Shown here piece after piece: positions 25,238 to 34,707 of a stretch of DNA of 64,000 nucleotides. The translations under genes were made by a program, and so were the position numbers. The notes under the pieces are model-generated. The model was given only the letters and a program-made list of their open reading frames with translations. It made no database searches and was not told the DNA's origin. The DNA is from an uncultured Eubacterium sp. (GTDB lineage: Bacteria > Bacillota > Clostridia > Lachnospirales > Lachnospiraceae): assembly GCA_948579355.1 (NCBI GenBank), contig CAPAOV010000006.1:62001-126000 (forward strand), read 5' to 3'. Position 1 is the first letter of the stretch. Each line of letters opens with the position of its first letter.

Positions 25238-26185
25238 TTGGAGGTAGAAAATACATTGTCGAAAAAGATTGATACGGCAGGGCAGAATGCGTCATATGAT
25301 GCGTATTGCCGGAATCTTTTAGTAAACAAACAGATTTTAGCCCGTATTTTGAAGACGTGTGTGAAAGAATTTCACGATTGTCCGATAAAAGATATTGAAG
25401 AAAAATATATCAAAGGGACACCGAAAGTACATGAAGTTGCTATACACAGGGATGAAACAGCGGAGTTTATTGACGGGATGGGCAAAGAAGATGTTGGTAT
25501 GAAAGAAAAACCGATAACATATGACATTTTTTTTCGGGTGCTGTCCCCGAAAGACGATGAAATGATTCAGATGATTATTAATGTGGAAAGCCAGAAGGAT
25601 TTTTACCCCGGATATCCGCTTATTAAACGGGGCATATATTATTGCAGCAGAATGATTTCCAGCCAGTATGGAACGGAAATGCCGGATTCGTGTTATGAGA
25701 AGCTGAAAAAGGTTTACAGTATCTGGATATGTTCAAATCCGCCTAAGTACCGTAAAAATACGATTACCGCTTATTCCATGAATGAGCAAAATCTTGTTGG
25801 CAATGTGACAGAGAAAGAAGAAAACTATGATATGCTTACGGTTCTTACCGTCTGTCTCGGAGGTTTTGGTGATGAAAATTATGAGGGGATTTTGAGAATG
25901 CTGGATGTTCTCCTGTCAGACCGGATATTGCCGGAAGAAAAGAAAAAGATATTAAAAAATGAGTTTGATATTGCGATGACAAAAACAATGGAAAGAGAGG
26001 CGATGGAAATGTGTAATCTTTCACAGGGAATAGTAGATAGGACAATTATTACGGATATTCTGAATCTGATGGATAGTTTGGGATTATCTGAGGAAGAATG
26101 TATGAATGCATTAAAAGTGCCAGAGGAACATCGGGAACTATATCATATGATGTTACAGGACAGAATGGAAGTCAGTCATGTATAA
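25238..26185 (+). CDS. Rpn/PD-(D/E)XK nuclease family protein
   Basis: A 315-aa protein of the recombination-promoting nuclease/putative transposase group. The nuclease core is visible as YDIFFRVLSP (catalytic Asp) and INVESQKD (the E-x-Q variant of the PD-(D/E)XK motif), followed by YYCSRMISSQYG and an IWICSNPP strand. The C-terminal 60 residues are helical. Family members cut DNA and promote RecA-independent recombination; some are linked to phage defence. The start is TTG 25238, with AAGGGGGGAG about 5 nt upstream; no good ATG exists near it. No terminal inverted repeats were seen, so it is not a complete insertion sequence. Confidence 0.85.
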   Translation: MEVENTLSKKIDTAGQNASYDAYCRNLLVNKQILARILKTCVKEFHDCPIKDIEEKYIKGTPKVHEVAIHRDETAEFIDGMGKEDVGMKEKPITYDIFFRVLSPKDDEMIQMIINVESQKDFYPGYPLIKRGIYYCSRMISSQYGTEMPDSCYEKLKKVYSIWICSNPPKYRKNTITAYSMNEQNLVGNVTEKEENYDMLTVLTVCLGGFGDENYEGILRMLDVLLSDRILPEEKKKILKNEFDIAMTKTMEREAMEMCNLSQGIVDRTIITDILNLMDSLGLSEEECMNALKVPEEHRELYHMMLQDRMEVSHV

Positions 26186-26202
26186 TGTAAAATTTGTAAG
26201 GA

Positions 26203-26230
26203 CTCCAAACTCACGGATTTGAGTTTGGAG
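26203..26230 (+). terminator. hairpin after the first Rpn gene
   Basis: CTCCAAACTC (26203-26212) pairs with GAGTTTGGAG (26221-26230). The following bases are not T-rich, so termination may be weak. Confidence 0.45.
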
Positions 26231-26401
26231 ACGTTGTACTAGTTATATTAAGATAATGAAGCCAGAATATCCGCTGCTCCGAATGACAAATGATTAAGCG
26301 CCTGTCCTAATCCCCATAGGAATCACCAGTAAAGCTTCAGTGGATATTTTTCAATTGCTATGCTATGATAAAGCTAAGGAATGTAAGGGGGGAGACTATT
26401 G

Positions 26402-27080
26402 GAGGTAGAAAATACATTGTCGAAAAAGATTGATACGGCAGGGCAGAATGCGTCATATGATGCGTATTGCCGGAATTTTTTAGTAAACAGACAGATTTTA
26501 CCCCGGATATCCGCTTATTAAACGGGGCATATATTATTGTAGCAGAATGATTTCCAGCCAGTATGGAACGGAAATGCCGGATTCGTGTTATGAGAAGCTG
26601 AAAAAGGTTTACAGTATCTGGATATGTTCAAATCCGCCTAAGTACCGTAAAAATACGATTACCGCTTATTCCATGAATGAGCAAAATCTTGTTGGCAATG
26701 TGACAGAGAAAGAAGAAAACTATGATATGCTTACGGTTCTTACCGTCTGTCTCGGAGGTTTTGGTGATGAAAATTATGAGGGGATTTTGAGAATGCTGGA
26801 TGTTCTCCTGTCAGACCGGATATTGCCGGAAGAAAAGAAAAAGATATTAAAAAATGAGTTTGATATTGCGATGACAAAAACAATGGAAAGAGAGGCGATG
26901 GAAATGTGTAATCTTTCACAGGGAATCGTAGATAGGACTACAATCAATTATATTATTAGTATGATGAAAAATTTGAACTTATCAGAGAAAGAATGTATGG
27001 AGGCGCTAGATATTCCAGAAGAACATCGGGAACTATACCATATGATGTTACAGGACAAAATGGAAATCAGTCATGTATAA
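26402..27080 (+). pseudogene. Rpn/PD-(D/E)XK nuclease, second copy, broken by deletion
   Basis: The copy begins with the same TTG start and the same first 30 or so codons as the gene at 25238. At about 26497 it jumps from the codons for RQIL to sequence equivalent to 25606. The missing 266 bases shift the frame, which ends at TAA a few codons later (26519-26521). The deletion joint lies in a GATTTTA microhomology. The removed part contains both nuclease motifs, so it is inactive as a nuclease. A 177-aa frame from ATG 26547 still encodes the C-terminal part intact and could be translated. The last 35 residues differ from copy A much more than the rest. Confidence 0.88.
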
Positions 27081-27094
27081 TGTAAAATCTGCAG

Positions 27095-27131
27095 AGACTC
27101 CGGACTCATGGATTTGAGTCTGGGGTCTTTT
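27095..27131 (+). terminator. intrinsic terminator after the second Rpn copy
   Basis: AGACTCCGGACTCA pairs with TGAGTCTGGGGTCT through 14 positions with two wobble pairs and runs into TTTTAC. It corresponds to the hairpin after copy A. Confidence 0.65.
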
Positions 27132-27251
27132 ACTATTTATATAAGATAATGAAGACAGAAAGACAGGAATTTATTTGGATATTTACTTGATTTCCCAACT
27201 ATGGTACAATAAAAGCAAATTTGATTGTTTTTGGAAAGTGGGGGAAATTGT

Positions 27252-28493
27252 GTGAAGCGTCCGGAAAAAAAGCTTGAGAAGTATTGGTACGCCGGTGTTA
27301 CAGGTTTCTGCGTCATTGCGGCGGCAGTAATTGTGTATACGATTTTTAATAATTTAAGTGGGTTGGGAAGTGTGCTGTCTGCGGTTAATTCAGCGTTGCT
27401 GCCGGTATATATCGGTGTAATCGTAGCTTATCTTCTCAGCCCTCTTGTCAATAAAATGGACCAGTATGTTTTCATTCCTCTGTGGCAGAAGATATATAAG
27501 GAAAAGAAAACGAAAGCAAAGGGAGTGGCGAGAGGCTGTTCGGTTTTTACCGTTCTCGTGCTCACTCTTTTTGTCATATTTGGTTTGCTGATGCTCGTTG
27601 TTCCCGAGATTACGAATAGTGTATCGAGCCTGATACGCAACATGCCGGGGTATTACAAAAATGTAATTGACTGGGGCAATCATATGTTCCGCTCCAATCC
27701 GAAGTTTGCCGAGTATTACACGCAATTTTCCGGCGTCCTTTATGAAAAACTGCTCACATGGCTGCAAAATGATTTGCTGCCGAATAGCAATAAACTGCTG
27801 ACGATATTGACGGACGGGGTAGTGAATGCCGCCAGTGTATTGATGAATGTGTTTATCGGACTGATTGTGTCCATTTATCTGATGGGAAGCAAAGAAAATT
27901 TTTGTGCGCAGTTAAAGAAGCTGATGTATGCATTTCTGCCGACCAAACGGGTAAAACGTGCGTTGAGCGTGTTAGGGGAGACGCATACGATATTTGCCAA
28001 ATTTATAAGCGGAAAGATAATCGATTCGCTTGTTGTCGGCATACTGACTTTTATTATTATGAATATTGCCGGGATTCCCTACACGGTTTTGATTAGCGTA
28101 TTGATTGGCGTCACCAACATTATACCGTTCTTTGGACAGTATATCGGTATCGTGCCAAGCGCGGTGCTGGTTTTTATCGCCAGTCCCTCCAAGGGGATTC
28201 TGTTTCTGGTACTGATTATCATTCTCATGCAGTTTGACGGGAATGTTTTGGGGCCGAAGATTTTAGGGGACTCCATCGGCTTAGGCAGTTTTTGGATTTT
28301 GTTTTCCATTCTATTTTTCGGCTCGCTTTTCGGGCTGTTGGGAATGATTTGCGCAGTGCCGGTTTTTGCGGTTATTTATCGCATTACCAAACGCTGGTGC
28401 GCCTTGCGGCTGGCAAAGAAAGATATGCCGACAGAGACTGCCTGTTATCGTGTTCCGCATAACGTGGCGGAAGAAATGGAAGAGAGGGAATAA
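27252..28493 (+). CDS. AI-2E family (YdiK/TqsA-like) membrane permease
   Basis: A 413-aa protein with about eight membrane helices and a hydrophilic loop between helices 3 and 4. The C-terminal half contains family blocks IPYTVLISVLIGVTNIIPFFG and GNVLGPKILGDSIGL. The family exports small molecules or ions; substrate unknown. The start is GTG 27252, just after GTGGGGG; TTG 27225 has no ribosome-binding site. The next gene begins 10 nt after the stop, so it may be the first gene of the ABC/adaptor operon. Confidence 0.88.
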   Translation: MKRPEKKLEKYWYAGVTGFCVIAAAVIVYTIFNNLSGLGSVLSAVNSALLPVYIGVIVAYLLSPLVNKMDQYVFIPLWQKIYKEKKTKAKGVARGCSVFTVLVLTLFVIFGLLMLVVPEITNSVSSLIRNMPGYYKNVIDWGNHMFRSNPKFAEYYTQFSGVLYEKLLTWLQNDLLPNSNKLLTILTDGVVNAASVLMNVFIGLIVSIYLMGSKENFCAQLKKLMYAFLPTKRVKRALSVLGETHTIFAKFISGKIIDSLVVGILTFIIMNIAGIPYTVLISVLIGVTNIIPFFGQYIGIVPSAVLVFIASPSKGILFLVLIIILMQFDGNVLGPKILGDSIGLGSFWILFSILFFGSLFGLLGMICAVPVFAVIYRITKRWCALRLAKKDMPTETACYRVPHNVAEEMEERE

Positions 28494-28503
28494 GAGAGAA
28501 AGG

Positions 28504-29538
28504 ATGACGAAGATGAGAAAGGCTTACATAATTCTTGGCGCGGCCCTGATGTCCGGTGTTGTGTGTAACGGATGCGGTATCTTACCGACCGAAGAAGAAT
28601 TTGGAGTGGCTCCGGTCGTGCAGGAATACGAGGGCAGCAACTACAATAAATACACGGTTGTAAGAGGCGATATGACACAAAAAGAATCCATTTCCGTCTC
28701 CTATCAGGGGACGAGGGAAGTGGAGATAACCGGCAGCGACGGGCAGATTAAGAAAGTGTGTGTGCAAAAAGGACAGAAAGTGAAAGCCGGAACGGTGCTT
28801 GTGCAGGAATATTCCGAGGATGCCGAGGAGCAGTTAAATGAAGATAAGCGCCAGATTAAAAGCCTGCAATTACAGATTAAGCAGGCAAAGGAAATGAAAG
28901 AACGTGAGTTGCAGCAATTGACGCGGACGGGAGGGTCAAAAGAGGAAAAAGAAAATGTCCGTACCCAGTTCGATGCCCAAATAAAAAATTGCCAATCCAA
29001 TATTCAGTTGACGCAGCTGGATATGAAAGAGGCGCAGGAGACAATTGCGGAAGCGGTCATTACTTCCGAAGTGGAGGGGACGGTGACAAAGGCGGACCAC
29101 TCCTTTGACGGAGGATATGCCGGCAGTGACAATGTGCTCGTTAAAGTGCAGGGAGAGAAGAAAAACCGCTTTGTCTGCAAGACCAAATATGCCGGGCATT
29201 TTCGCGACGGACAGGAAGTTTTCGTCACCATAGGAGGAAGCCGGTATAAAGCGGCAGTAAAGAAAGTTTCTTCTGAAAAATTGTATCTGTATCCGAAAAA
29301 CGCCTCTTCACTTCAACACGGGGCTGTCGGCACCGTGGATTTGATTTTAAAGGAAAAGAAAGATGTTCTCTCGCTTCCGCTGGCGCTTGTCTATGATATG
29401 GGAGGGAAAAAGGTTGTCTATATGGAGGGCAAGAACGGAGTAAAGGAAACGAGAGAAGTTACGCTGGGAGAAACAATCAACAACATGGTCGAAGTTACAG
29501 GCGGTTTACAGGAAAATGAACAGATTATTACCAATTAG
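28504..29538 (+). CDS. HlyD-like efflux adaptor lipoprotein (first of three)
   Basis: A 344-aa membrane-fusion-type adaptor. The N-terminus has a hydrophobic signal ending in a Cys-rich region (VVCNGC), consistent with a lipoprotein. A barrel-sandwich half (VQKGQKVKAGTVLVQE) precedes a coiled coil (about 105-180), then the second half (VEGTVTKADHSFDGG) and beta-barrel domains. In Gram-positive bacteria such proteins link MacB-like ABC permeases to export of peptides or drugs. ATG 28504 follows GAGAGAAAGG; ATG 28513 is an alternative. Two more adaptors follow in tandem. Confidence 0.85.
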   Translation: MTKMRKAYIILGAALMSGVVCNGCGILPTEEEFGVAPVVQEYEGSNYNKYTVVRGDMTQKESISVSYQGTREVEITGSDGQIKKVCVQKGQKVKAGTVLVQEYSEDAEEQLNEDKRQIKSLQLQIKQAKEMKERELQQLTRTGGSKEEKENVRTQFDAQIKNCQSNIQLTQLDMKEAQETIAEAVITSEVEGTVTKADHSFDGGYAGSDNVLVKVQGEKKNRFVCKTKYAGHFRDGQEVFVTIGGSRYKAAVKKVSSEKLYLYPKNASSLQHGAVGTVDLILKEKKDVLSLPLALVYDMGGKKVVYMEGKNGVKETREVTLGETINNMVEVTGGLQENEQIITN

Positions 29539-29560
29539 TCAAAGGATGGGAGGTATCGAT

Positions 29561-30706
29561 TTGAAGAAGCAGAAGAAGTGGCGGAAAAGTTTGAATTGCC
29601 GGACGATATCCCTTGTTTTGGCAATGGGGATGCTGGCGGCAGCGTGTGCCGGGTGCGGGAGCAAAGAGCAGCCGCAGAATGTACCTGATTTAGTGGAGCC
29701 GGTCGGGGTTGACGTGGATACGGCGGTTGTTACGAAAATGGAATTGAGCAGTATGTGTTCCTATCAGGGTGAAGTCGTTCCGGATATGAAAGGAATGTAT
29801 TTTTTAAATTCGGGGCAGGTCGCTTCGGTGGAAGTAAATATAGGCGACAAAGTTAAGAAAGGGCAGTTACTGGCGACTTTGAAAGGCGCCGATACGACGG
29901 TAAAAGACTTGCAAAAAGATTTGCTTGATATGCGGCAGGAAAATGAAGAGCTGAATGCGTCGGCAAAGAATACGATTAAGCAGATGAAAGAGGAATACAG
30001 ACAGTTGTTGAAAAAGCGCAATAAGGCGCAGACGAAAAAGGAAAAGGCGGCGTTTGACAAACAGAAAATCGCCCAGGAAGAGAACATTAAGACAGAAGAG
30101 CTGAAACTGAAGCATCAAAAGGAATTACAGGCCTCCATAGTTTCTGAGTTGAATGAGGATTTAGCCAAAGCGAAAAAGAAGACAAAATGGGATAAATTGT
30201 ATTCGGATATCAGCGGCGAGGTAATCAATAAAACCATTTCGGCGGGCGATTTTGTCAGTGGCGGCGGTGTGGTTTTCACACTGGCGAACATGGAAAAGAC
30301 GAGAATCCGCACCGAGTATATAGGGAGTTCCGTTTTAAAAAAGGCAAGCAGTTACCATGCCATGATAAATGGAAAAAGATACGAAGTGACGGCAGAAGAG
30401 CAGAATATTTCCCAATACGATATTGAGATGGGGAATTTTCCGGCGAGTACATATTTTGATTACAAAAGTGGTGTACACGCACAAGTTGGAGACTCGGTTT
30501 CGATTGATTTGTACAACAATGAGACAGACGATGCGCTTGTAGTACCATCGAATGCCGTGTACAAAACAAAGGGGAGCTATTATGTGTATCGCATGGAGGG
30601 CGGAGCAAAAAAGAGGGTGAACGTGACTACAGGTACGGTGACAGATGCGTATACCCAAATTTTGTCAGGAGTAAAGGAGGGGGATGTTGTCTATGTACAG
30701 GATTAA
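29561..30706 (+). CDS. HlyD-like efflux adaptor lipoprotein (second of three)
   Basis: A 381-aa protein. The signal peptide ends in LAAACAGCG, a plausible lipobox. A barrel-sandwich motif (VEVNIGDKVKKGQLLATLKG), a long coiled coil (about 105-205) and a second sandwich strand (ISGEVINKTISAGDFVSGGG) are seen. The start is TTG 29561, 7 nt after GGGAGG (29548-29553); the ATGs at 29516 and 29546 lie before or within that site. The sequence is clearly different from its two neighbours, so this is not a simple recent triplication. Confidence 0.83.
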   Translation: MKKQKKWRKSLNCRTISLVLAMGMLAAACAGCGSKEQPQNVPDLVEPVGVDVDTAVVTKMELSSMCSYQGEVVPDMKGMYFLNSGQVASVEVNIGDKVKKGQLLATLKGADTTVKDLQKDLLDMRQENEELNASAKNTIKQMKEEYRQLLKKRNKAQTKKEKAAFDKQKIAQEENIKTEELKLKHQKELQASIVSELNEDLAKAKKKTKWDKLYSDISGEVINKTISAGDFVSGGGVVFTLANMEKTRIRTEYIGSSVLKKASSYHAMINGKRYEVTAEEQNISQYDIEMGNFPASTYFDYKSGVHAQVGDSVSIDLYNNETDDALVVPSNAVYKTKGSYYVYRMEGGAKKRVNVTTGTVTDAYTQILSGVKEGDVVYVQD

Positions 30707-31844
30707 GAGACTGGCAATATTTCTTATCTGTGCGTTTTTGCTGACCGCCTGCAAAGAGGAACAGCCAAAGTCAGAGGTTTTGTTATATAAGGCAGATAAG
30801 AGCGGAAAAGAAAAAGAGCATTATAAGACGACAACGGTGAAAAAGGATACCTATGAAGAGAAGATTACGACGACGGGTTCTCTGTACTATCAGGATGAGA
30901 AAGCGGTTGCCATCAATGAGTCCCGCGCCTATTTAGATAAAATTTGTGTAAAGGATAACCAGAAAGTGAAAAAGGGAGATACTCTGGCAATCTATCATGT
31001 CAAATATTCGGATACGACGATGCAGAAGAAGAAACTGGAAGTGGAGCAGGCCAGAGCCGAATATGACAGCAATTTAAAGAGTAAGAGAAATGAAGTGCTG
31101 GAAAAGCAGCGTTTCATCAAAAATCTGACAAACGCTTCCGAAAAAAAGATTGCCAAAATACAGCTTCAGCATTTGCAGCAGGAATATGCAGATATGAAAA
31201 AGAAAGCAAAAGCAATTGAGAAGCAGGAAAAAGATTATCAGGAGCTGCTGCAGAAGCGGAAAAGAGCCGTTCTCGTATCAAAATACGACGGTACGGCAGG
31301 AGAGGTTGTTTCGGCTGGCGAATACAAAGGAGAGACGGTGACGGGAGATACGCTGATGGTTATCCGCGATGAGAAGAATTTTCTCATACAGGCGGAAGAC
31401 GGCGAGGGGATGCGTTATAATATGACAGTTACCATTGGTTTAGGAAGTACGTCCGACGATATTGTGCACCGCATAAAAGGAAAGGTCATATCTACCGATA
31501 ACCTGTTTGACGTCGATGTGCAGCAGAATGAGAACTCCGAAAATAGCATGGATACATCCGCGCAACTGATACAGATTTCAGAGGCGGATAGGAAGAAGTA
31601 TGAATTTGATAAGTATAATCTATTTATTTCCGGCAGCCGTTTAAAAGTGGAAGATGCTCTTATCGTGGATGCTTCTGCCGTATATGAAGAGGAGAAAAAT
31701 GATGAGACGAAGTTATACGTCTATGTCGTGGAAAAGGGGAAGCTTCATAAGCGTTACATAGTGAGCAACTACAGACAGGAAAAATACTTTTTAGTAAATC
31801 AGGGATTGCAAGAGGGCCAGACGCTGGCGATTTTGTCCAAATAA
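30693..31844 (+). CDS. HlyD-like efflux adaptor lipoprotein (third of three)
   Basis: A 383-aa protein that starts MYRIKRLAIFLICAFLLTACK, with a clear LLTAC lipobox. A sandwich motif (ICVKDNQKVKKGDTLAIYHV), a coiled coil (about 110-190) and VSAGEYKGETVTGDTLMVI follow. GGAGGGGG lies about 9 nt before ATG 30693; ATG 30684 is 3 nt from GGAGG. The start overlaps the end of the second adaptor by 14 nt. The permease gene follows 18 nt later. Confidence 0.83.
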   Translation: MYRIKRLAIFLICAFLLTACKEEQPKSEVLLYKADKSGKEKEHYKTTTVKKDTYEEKITTTGSLYYQDEKAVAINESRAYLDKICVKDNQKVKKGDTLAIYHVKYSDTTMQKKKLEVEQARAEYDSNLKSKRNEVLEKQRFIKNLTNASEKKIAKIQLQHLQQEYADMKKKAKAIEKQEKDYQELLQKRKRAVLVSKYDGTAGEVVSAGEYKGETVTGDTLMVIRDEKNFLIQAEDGEGMRYNMTVTIGLGSTSDDIVHRIKGKVISTDNLFDVDVQQNENSENSMDTSAQLIQISEADRKKYEFDKYNLFISGSRLKVEDALIVDASAVYEEEKNDETKLYVYVVEKGKLHKRYIVSNYRQEKYFLVNQGLQEGQTLAILSK

Positions 31845-31862
31845 GAAAGGAGAGGTAAAATA

Positions 31863-34697
31863 ATGTTACGATTTATAAAACAAAAGCTTCTCCATAAGAA
31901 GTGGATGGTTATTAGTTTGCTCATAGGAAATCTGCTACTCATTGCAATTGCCTGCAGTAATCCGATGTATCAGGGAGCGGCATTACAGAAAACGCTTTCC
32001 TCAAAACTGGCAAATTATATTCAGAGCGAAAATGACAATCCGGGCGTTCTCAGCTTCACGGCCAATCTGAAAGGGCAGAAAGGACAGGCAGAAGAGTATG
32101 AGAAGCTGAGTGAGATGGCGGAGACGGCGGCAGAGAGGCTGAATATCGTGCAGACTCATCTGATTAAGCAGCATACATCATCGAAGACGCGGGGGTACTA
32201 TATCGGAAACCGGAAGAAAGATTTGATGTCCCGAACGCTTCGTCTCATATCAATGTCGGAGATGGAGAAACATCTGACGATGATGTCCGGTGAGATGTAT
32301 GAGGATAAAATTGCGGAAGACGGCTGTTTAGAAGCGATTGTCAGTCAGAAGTCGATGACAAAGCTGGATTTAATTGTGGGCGATGTGTTAGAGCTCAATA
32401 AATTTCAGGACGCACAGGGAAAGCCGATAAAAGTGCGGATTACCGGTGTTTTCAGCAACAGCAGTCAGGAAGATTCGTATTGGGTGCAGTCGCCGTCGGA
32501 TTATTATATGGAGTTGTTTATCTCGCCAAAGATTTTCGAGGACAATTTTGTCAATTTGAAAAAGCAAAATTTCGTGATGACGACAAATTGGAAAGTAATC
32601 TTTGATTATAACCAACTCACGGCCGCACAGATAAATCAGCTTGTAGACGATACTGAGGAAATGCTGGAGGAGACTTCCGGAAGTTATAACGCCAGTTTGG
32701 AAGAACCGGCCTATCTTGCCGTCTTGCAGGAGTATCAGACAGCGGCAAAAAAAGTAACGACTACGCTGTTAATCTTACAAATTCCCGTCCTTGCCCTGCT
32801 GCTGGCATTTATCTTTATGATTTCCCGACAGATGCTTGATTTGGAGCAGAATGAGATTGCCTTGTTGAAGAGCCGGGGGTCAAGTAAGAGACAGATTATT
32901 ATCATATATTTTCTCCAGTCTGTCATTTTATCTGCCATCAGCGCTCTGGCAGGACTGCCATTGGGATATTTTCTGTGCAAGGCGCTCGGCTCTACGAACG
33001 GCTTTTTGGAGTTTATCCAGCGCAAGGCGCTTCATGTGACGATGAGCGGTTCGGTATTTTTATATATGCTGGGAGCTATGGCGGTGTCGATTGCCTTTAT
33101 GGTTCTTCCGGTATTTCGTGATGCCAACGTCACAATCGTAAATGTGAAGAGAAAGAAAGGCAGAAAGGCCAAAAATATTTTGCAGCGCGTGTATATGGAC
33201 GTCATACTTTTACTCGTATCGTTATACGGGCTGTACAGTTTTTCACAGCGGAAAGATACGTTGATGACACAGATGTTAGAGGGCGAACCGCTTGACCCGT
33301 TTTTGTTTATCTGCTCTTCGCTGTTTATTATCAGCGCTGCGTTAGTTGCTCTCCGCATTCAGCCGCTGCTTATCCGGCTCGTGTACTTATGCGGCCGCAG
33401 GCATTGGAAGCCGGCGTTTTTTGCCTCATTTCTGCAAATTCTCAGAACAAAGGGAAAGCAGAGTTTTATGATGGTATTTCTGATGTTGACAGTGGCGCTC
33501 GGTATTTTTAACGCTACGGTGGCGCGTACGATTTTATCCAATTCGGAGAGCAATATAAGGTATGATACCGGAGCGGCGCTAGTGCTGCAGGAACAGTGGG
33601 AGGACAATTCCATGTTTGTGGCAGACAATCCGGATTTGGAATTGACTTATACGGAGCCGGATTTTTCCGTGTATGAGAGCATGAAAGGCGTCAGGCATGC
33701 GGCGAAAGTATATCGGGAAGAAGAAATTACGACCTCTTTTAGTAACAAGGGGGGAGAGAATAACAAAAAGACTTCGCTGATGGCAATCGACACGAAGCAA
33801 TTTGGGGAGACGGTAAGCGATTTTAATCCGAAACTGCTGCCGACACATCTGAATAACTATCTGAACGCGATGGCGTCAGACCCCGACGCCGTACTGCTGA
33901 GCAGCAACTTTCATACGAAAGCAGGCGTGAAGCTCGGCGACAAGATTACATATACGAACAAAGACAAGAAGGATAAAAAGGAAATGACCGGCGTAGTCTA
34001 CGGTTTTGTCGACTATTTTCCGGGGTATCTGGAGAGTACGCATGAATTAAATGAAGAGGAAAAACTGGTTACAACCGAAAATTATCTCGTTGTTGCCAAT
34101 CTGGCTGCCGTGCAGCAGACGTATGGCGTCAGACCTTATCAGGTGTGGCTGCAGACGGATGAATCGTCACAGTTTATTTATGATTATGCAAAGAAAAATA
34201 ATATTCAGTATACGGTATTCGAAGATGTGGCGGCAAAACTTGTCGATATGAAAAACGACGCCCTGTTTCAGGGAACCAACGGAATACTGACAATGAGTTT
34301 CATCGTTATTCTGATTTTGTGCTGTACCGGTTTCCTGATTTACTGGATTCTGTCGATACGCCAGAGAGAATTGCTTTTTGGAGTTTTTCGGGCTATGGGT
34401 ATGACAAAGAAAGAAATTATTCAAATGCTGATTAACGAGCAGATTTTCAGTTCCGGTGTGTCGATTGTAATGGGGGCGGCTCTGGGAATTTTGGCGTCGC
34501 GGCTCTTCGTGCCGCTCGTACAGATTTTCTATGCGTCTACGGATCAGGCAGTACCGTTGCAGGTAATGTTCCGGACGCTGGATATGATTCGCCTGTTCAG
34601 TGTTGTTGCAATTGTGATTATTATATGTATGATTGTTCTCGGCAAACTGATTAGCAGGATTAATATATCGCAGGCATTGAAACTGGGAGAGGACTAG
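31863..34697 (+). CDS. FtsX/MacB-like ABC transporter permease
   Basis: A 944-aa protein. One N-terminal helix (about 13-32) precedes a large extracellular domain, then three helices near 300-410, a second block near 440-560, a second extracellular domain, and three helices near 805-935. That is the duplicated FtsX arrangement with ten helices. Conserved FtsX stretches such as EIALLKSRGSSKRQIII and ELLFGVFRAMGMTKKEII are present in both halves. It probably exports or extracts a lipid, peptide or drug with help from the three adaptors and the two ATPases. AAGGAGAGG precedes ATG 31863. Confidence 0.9.
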   Translation: MLRFIKQKLLHKKWMVISLLIGNLLLIAIACSNPMYQGAALQKTLSSKLANYIQSENDNPGVLSFTANLKGQKGQAEEYEKLSEMAETAAERLNIVQTHLIKQHTSSKTRGYYIGNRKKDLMSRTLRLISMSEMEKHLTMMSGEMYEDKIAEDGCLEAIVSQKSMTKLDLIVGDVLELNKFQDAQGKPIKVRITGVFSNSSQEDSYWVQSPSDYYMELFISPKIFEDNFVNLKKQNFVMTTNWKVIFDYNQLTAAQINQLVDDTEEMLEETSGSYNASLEEPAYLAVLQEYQTAAKKVTTTLLILQIPVLALLLAFIFMISRQMLDLEQNEIALLKSRGSSKRQIIIIYFLQSVILSAISALAGLPLGYFLCKALGSTNGFLEFIQRKALHVTMSGSVFLYMLGAMAVSIAFMVLPVFRDANVTIVNVKRKKGRKAKNILQRVYMDVILLLVSLYGLYSFSQRKDTLMTQMLEGEPLDPFLFICSSLFIISAALVALRIQPLLIRLVYLCGRRHWKPAFFASFLQILRTKGKQSFMMVFLMLTVALGIFNATVARTILSNSESNIRYDTGAALVLQEQWEDNSMFVADNPDLELTYTEPDFSVYESMKGVRHAAKVYREEEITTSFSNKGGENNKKTSLMAIDTKQFGETVSDFNPKLLPTHLNNYLNAMASDPDAVLLSSNFHTKAGVKLGDKITYTNKDKKDKKEMTGVVYGFVDYFPGYLESTHELNEEEKLVTTENYLVVANLAAVQQTYGVRPYQVWLQTDESSQFIYDYAKKNNIQYTVFEDVAAKLVDMKNDALFQGTNGILTMSFIVILILCCTGFLIYWILSIRQRELLFGVFRAMGMTKKEIIQMLINEQIFSSGVSIVMGAALGILASRLFVPLVQIFYASTDQAVPLQVMFRTLDMIRLFSVVAIVIIICMIVLGKLISRINISQALKLGED

Positions 34698-34707
34698 GGA
34701 GGTAGCG

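Larger units (their letters stand above)
25160..27154 (+). repeat. tandem duplication of an Rpn gene with its flanks
   Basis: Copy A is about 25160-26261 and copy B about 26321-27154. Both begin with AATCACCAGTAAAG, share the upstream TATGCTATGATAAA stretch and AAGGGGGGAG ribosome-binding site, and end with a hairpin and an AAGATAATGAAG tail. Copy B lacks the equivalent of 25340-25605. The 60 nt between the copies are unique. This accounts for the non-coding DNA around the two genes. Confidence 0.9.

Noticed and set aside
25160..27154. Complete insertion sequence around the Rpn genes.
   Set aside because: No terminal inverted repeats or target duplications were seen; the repeats are direct and explained by a tandem duplication of the gene and its flanks.
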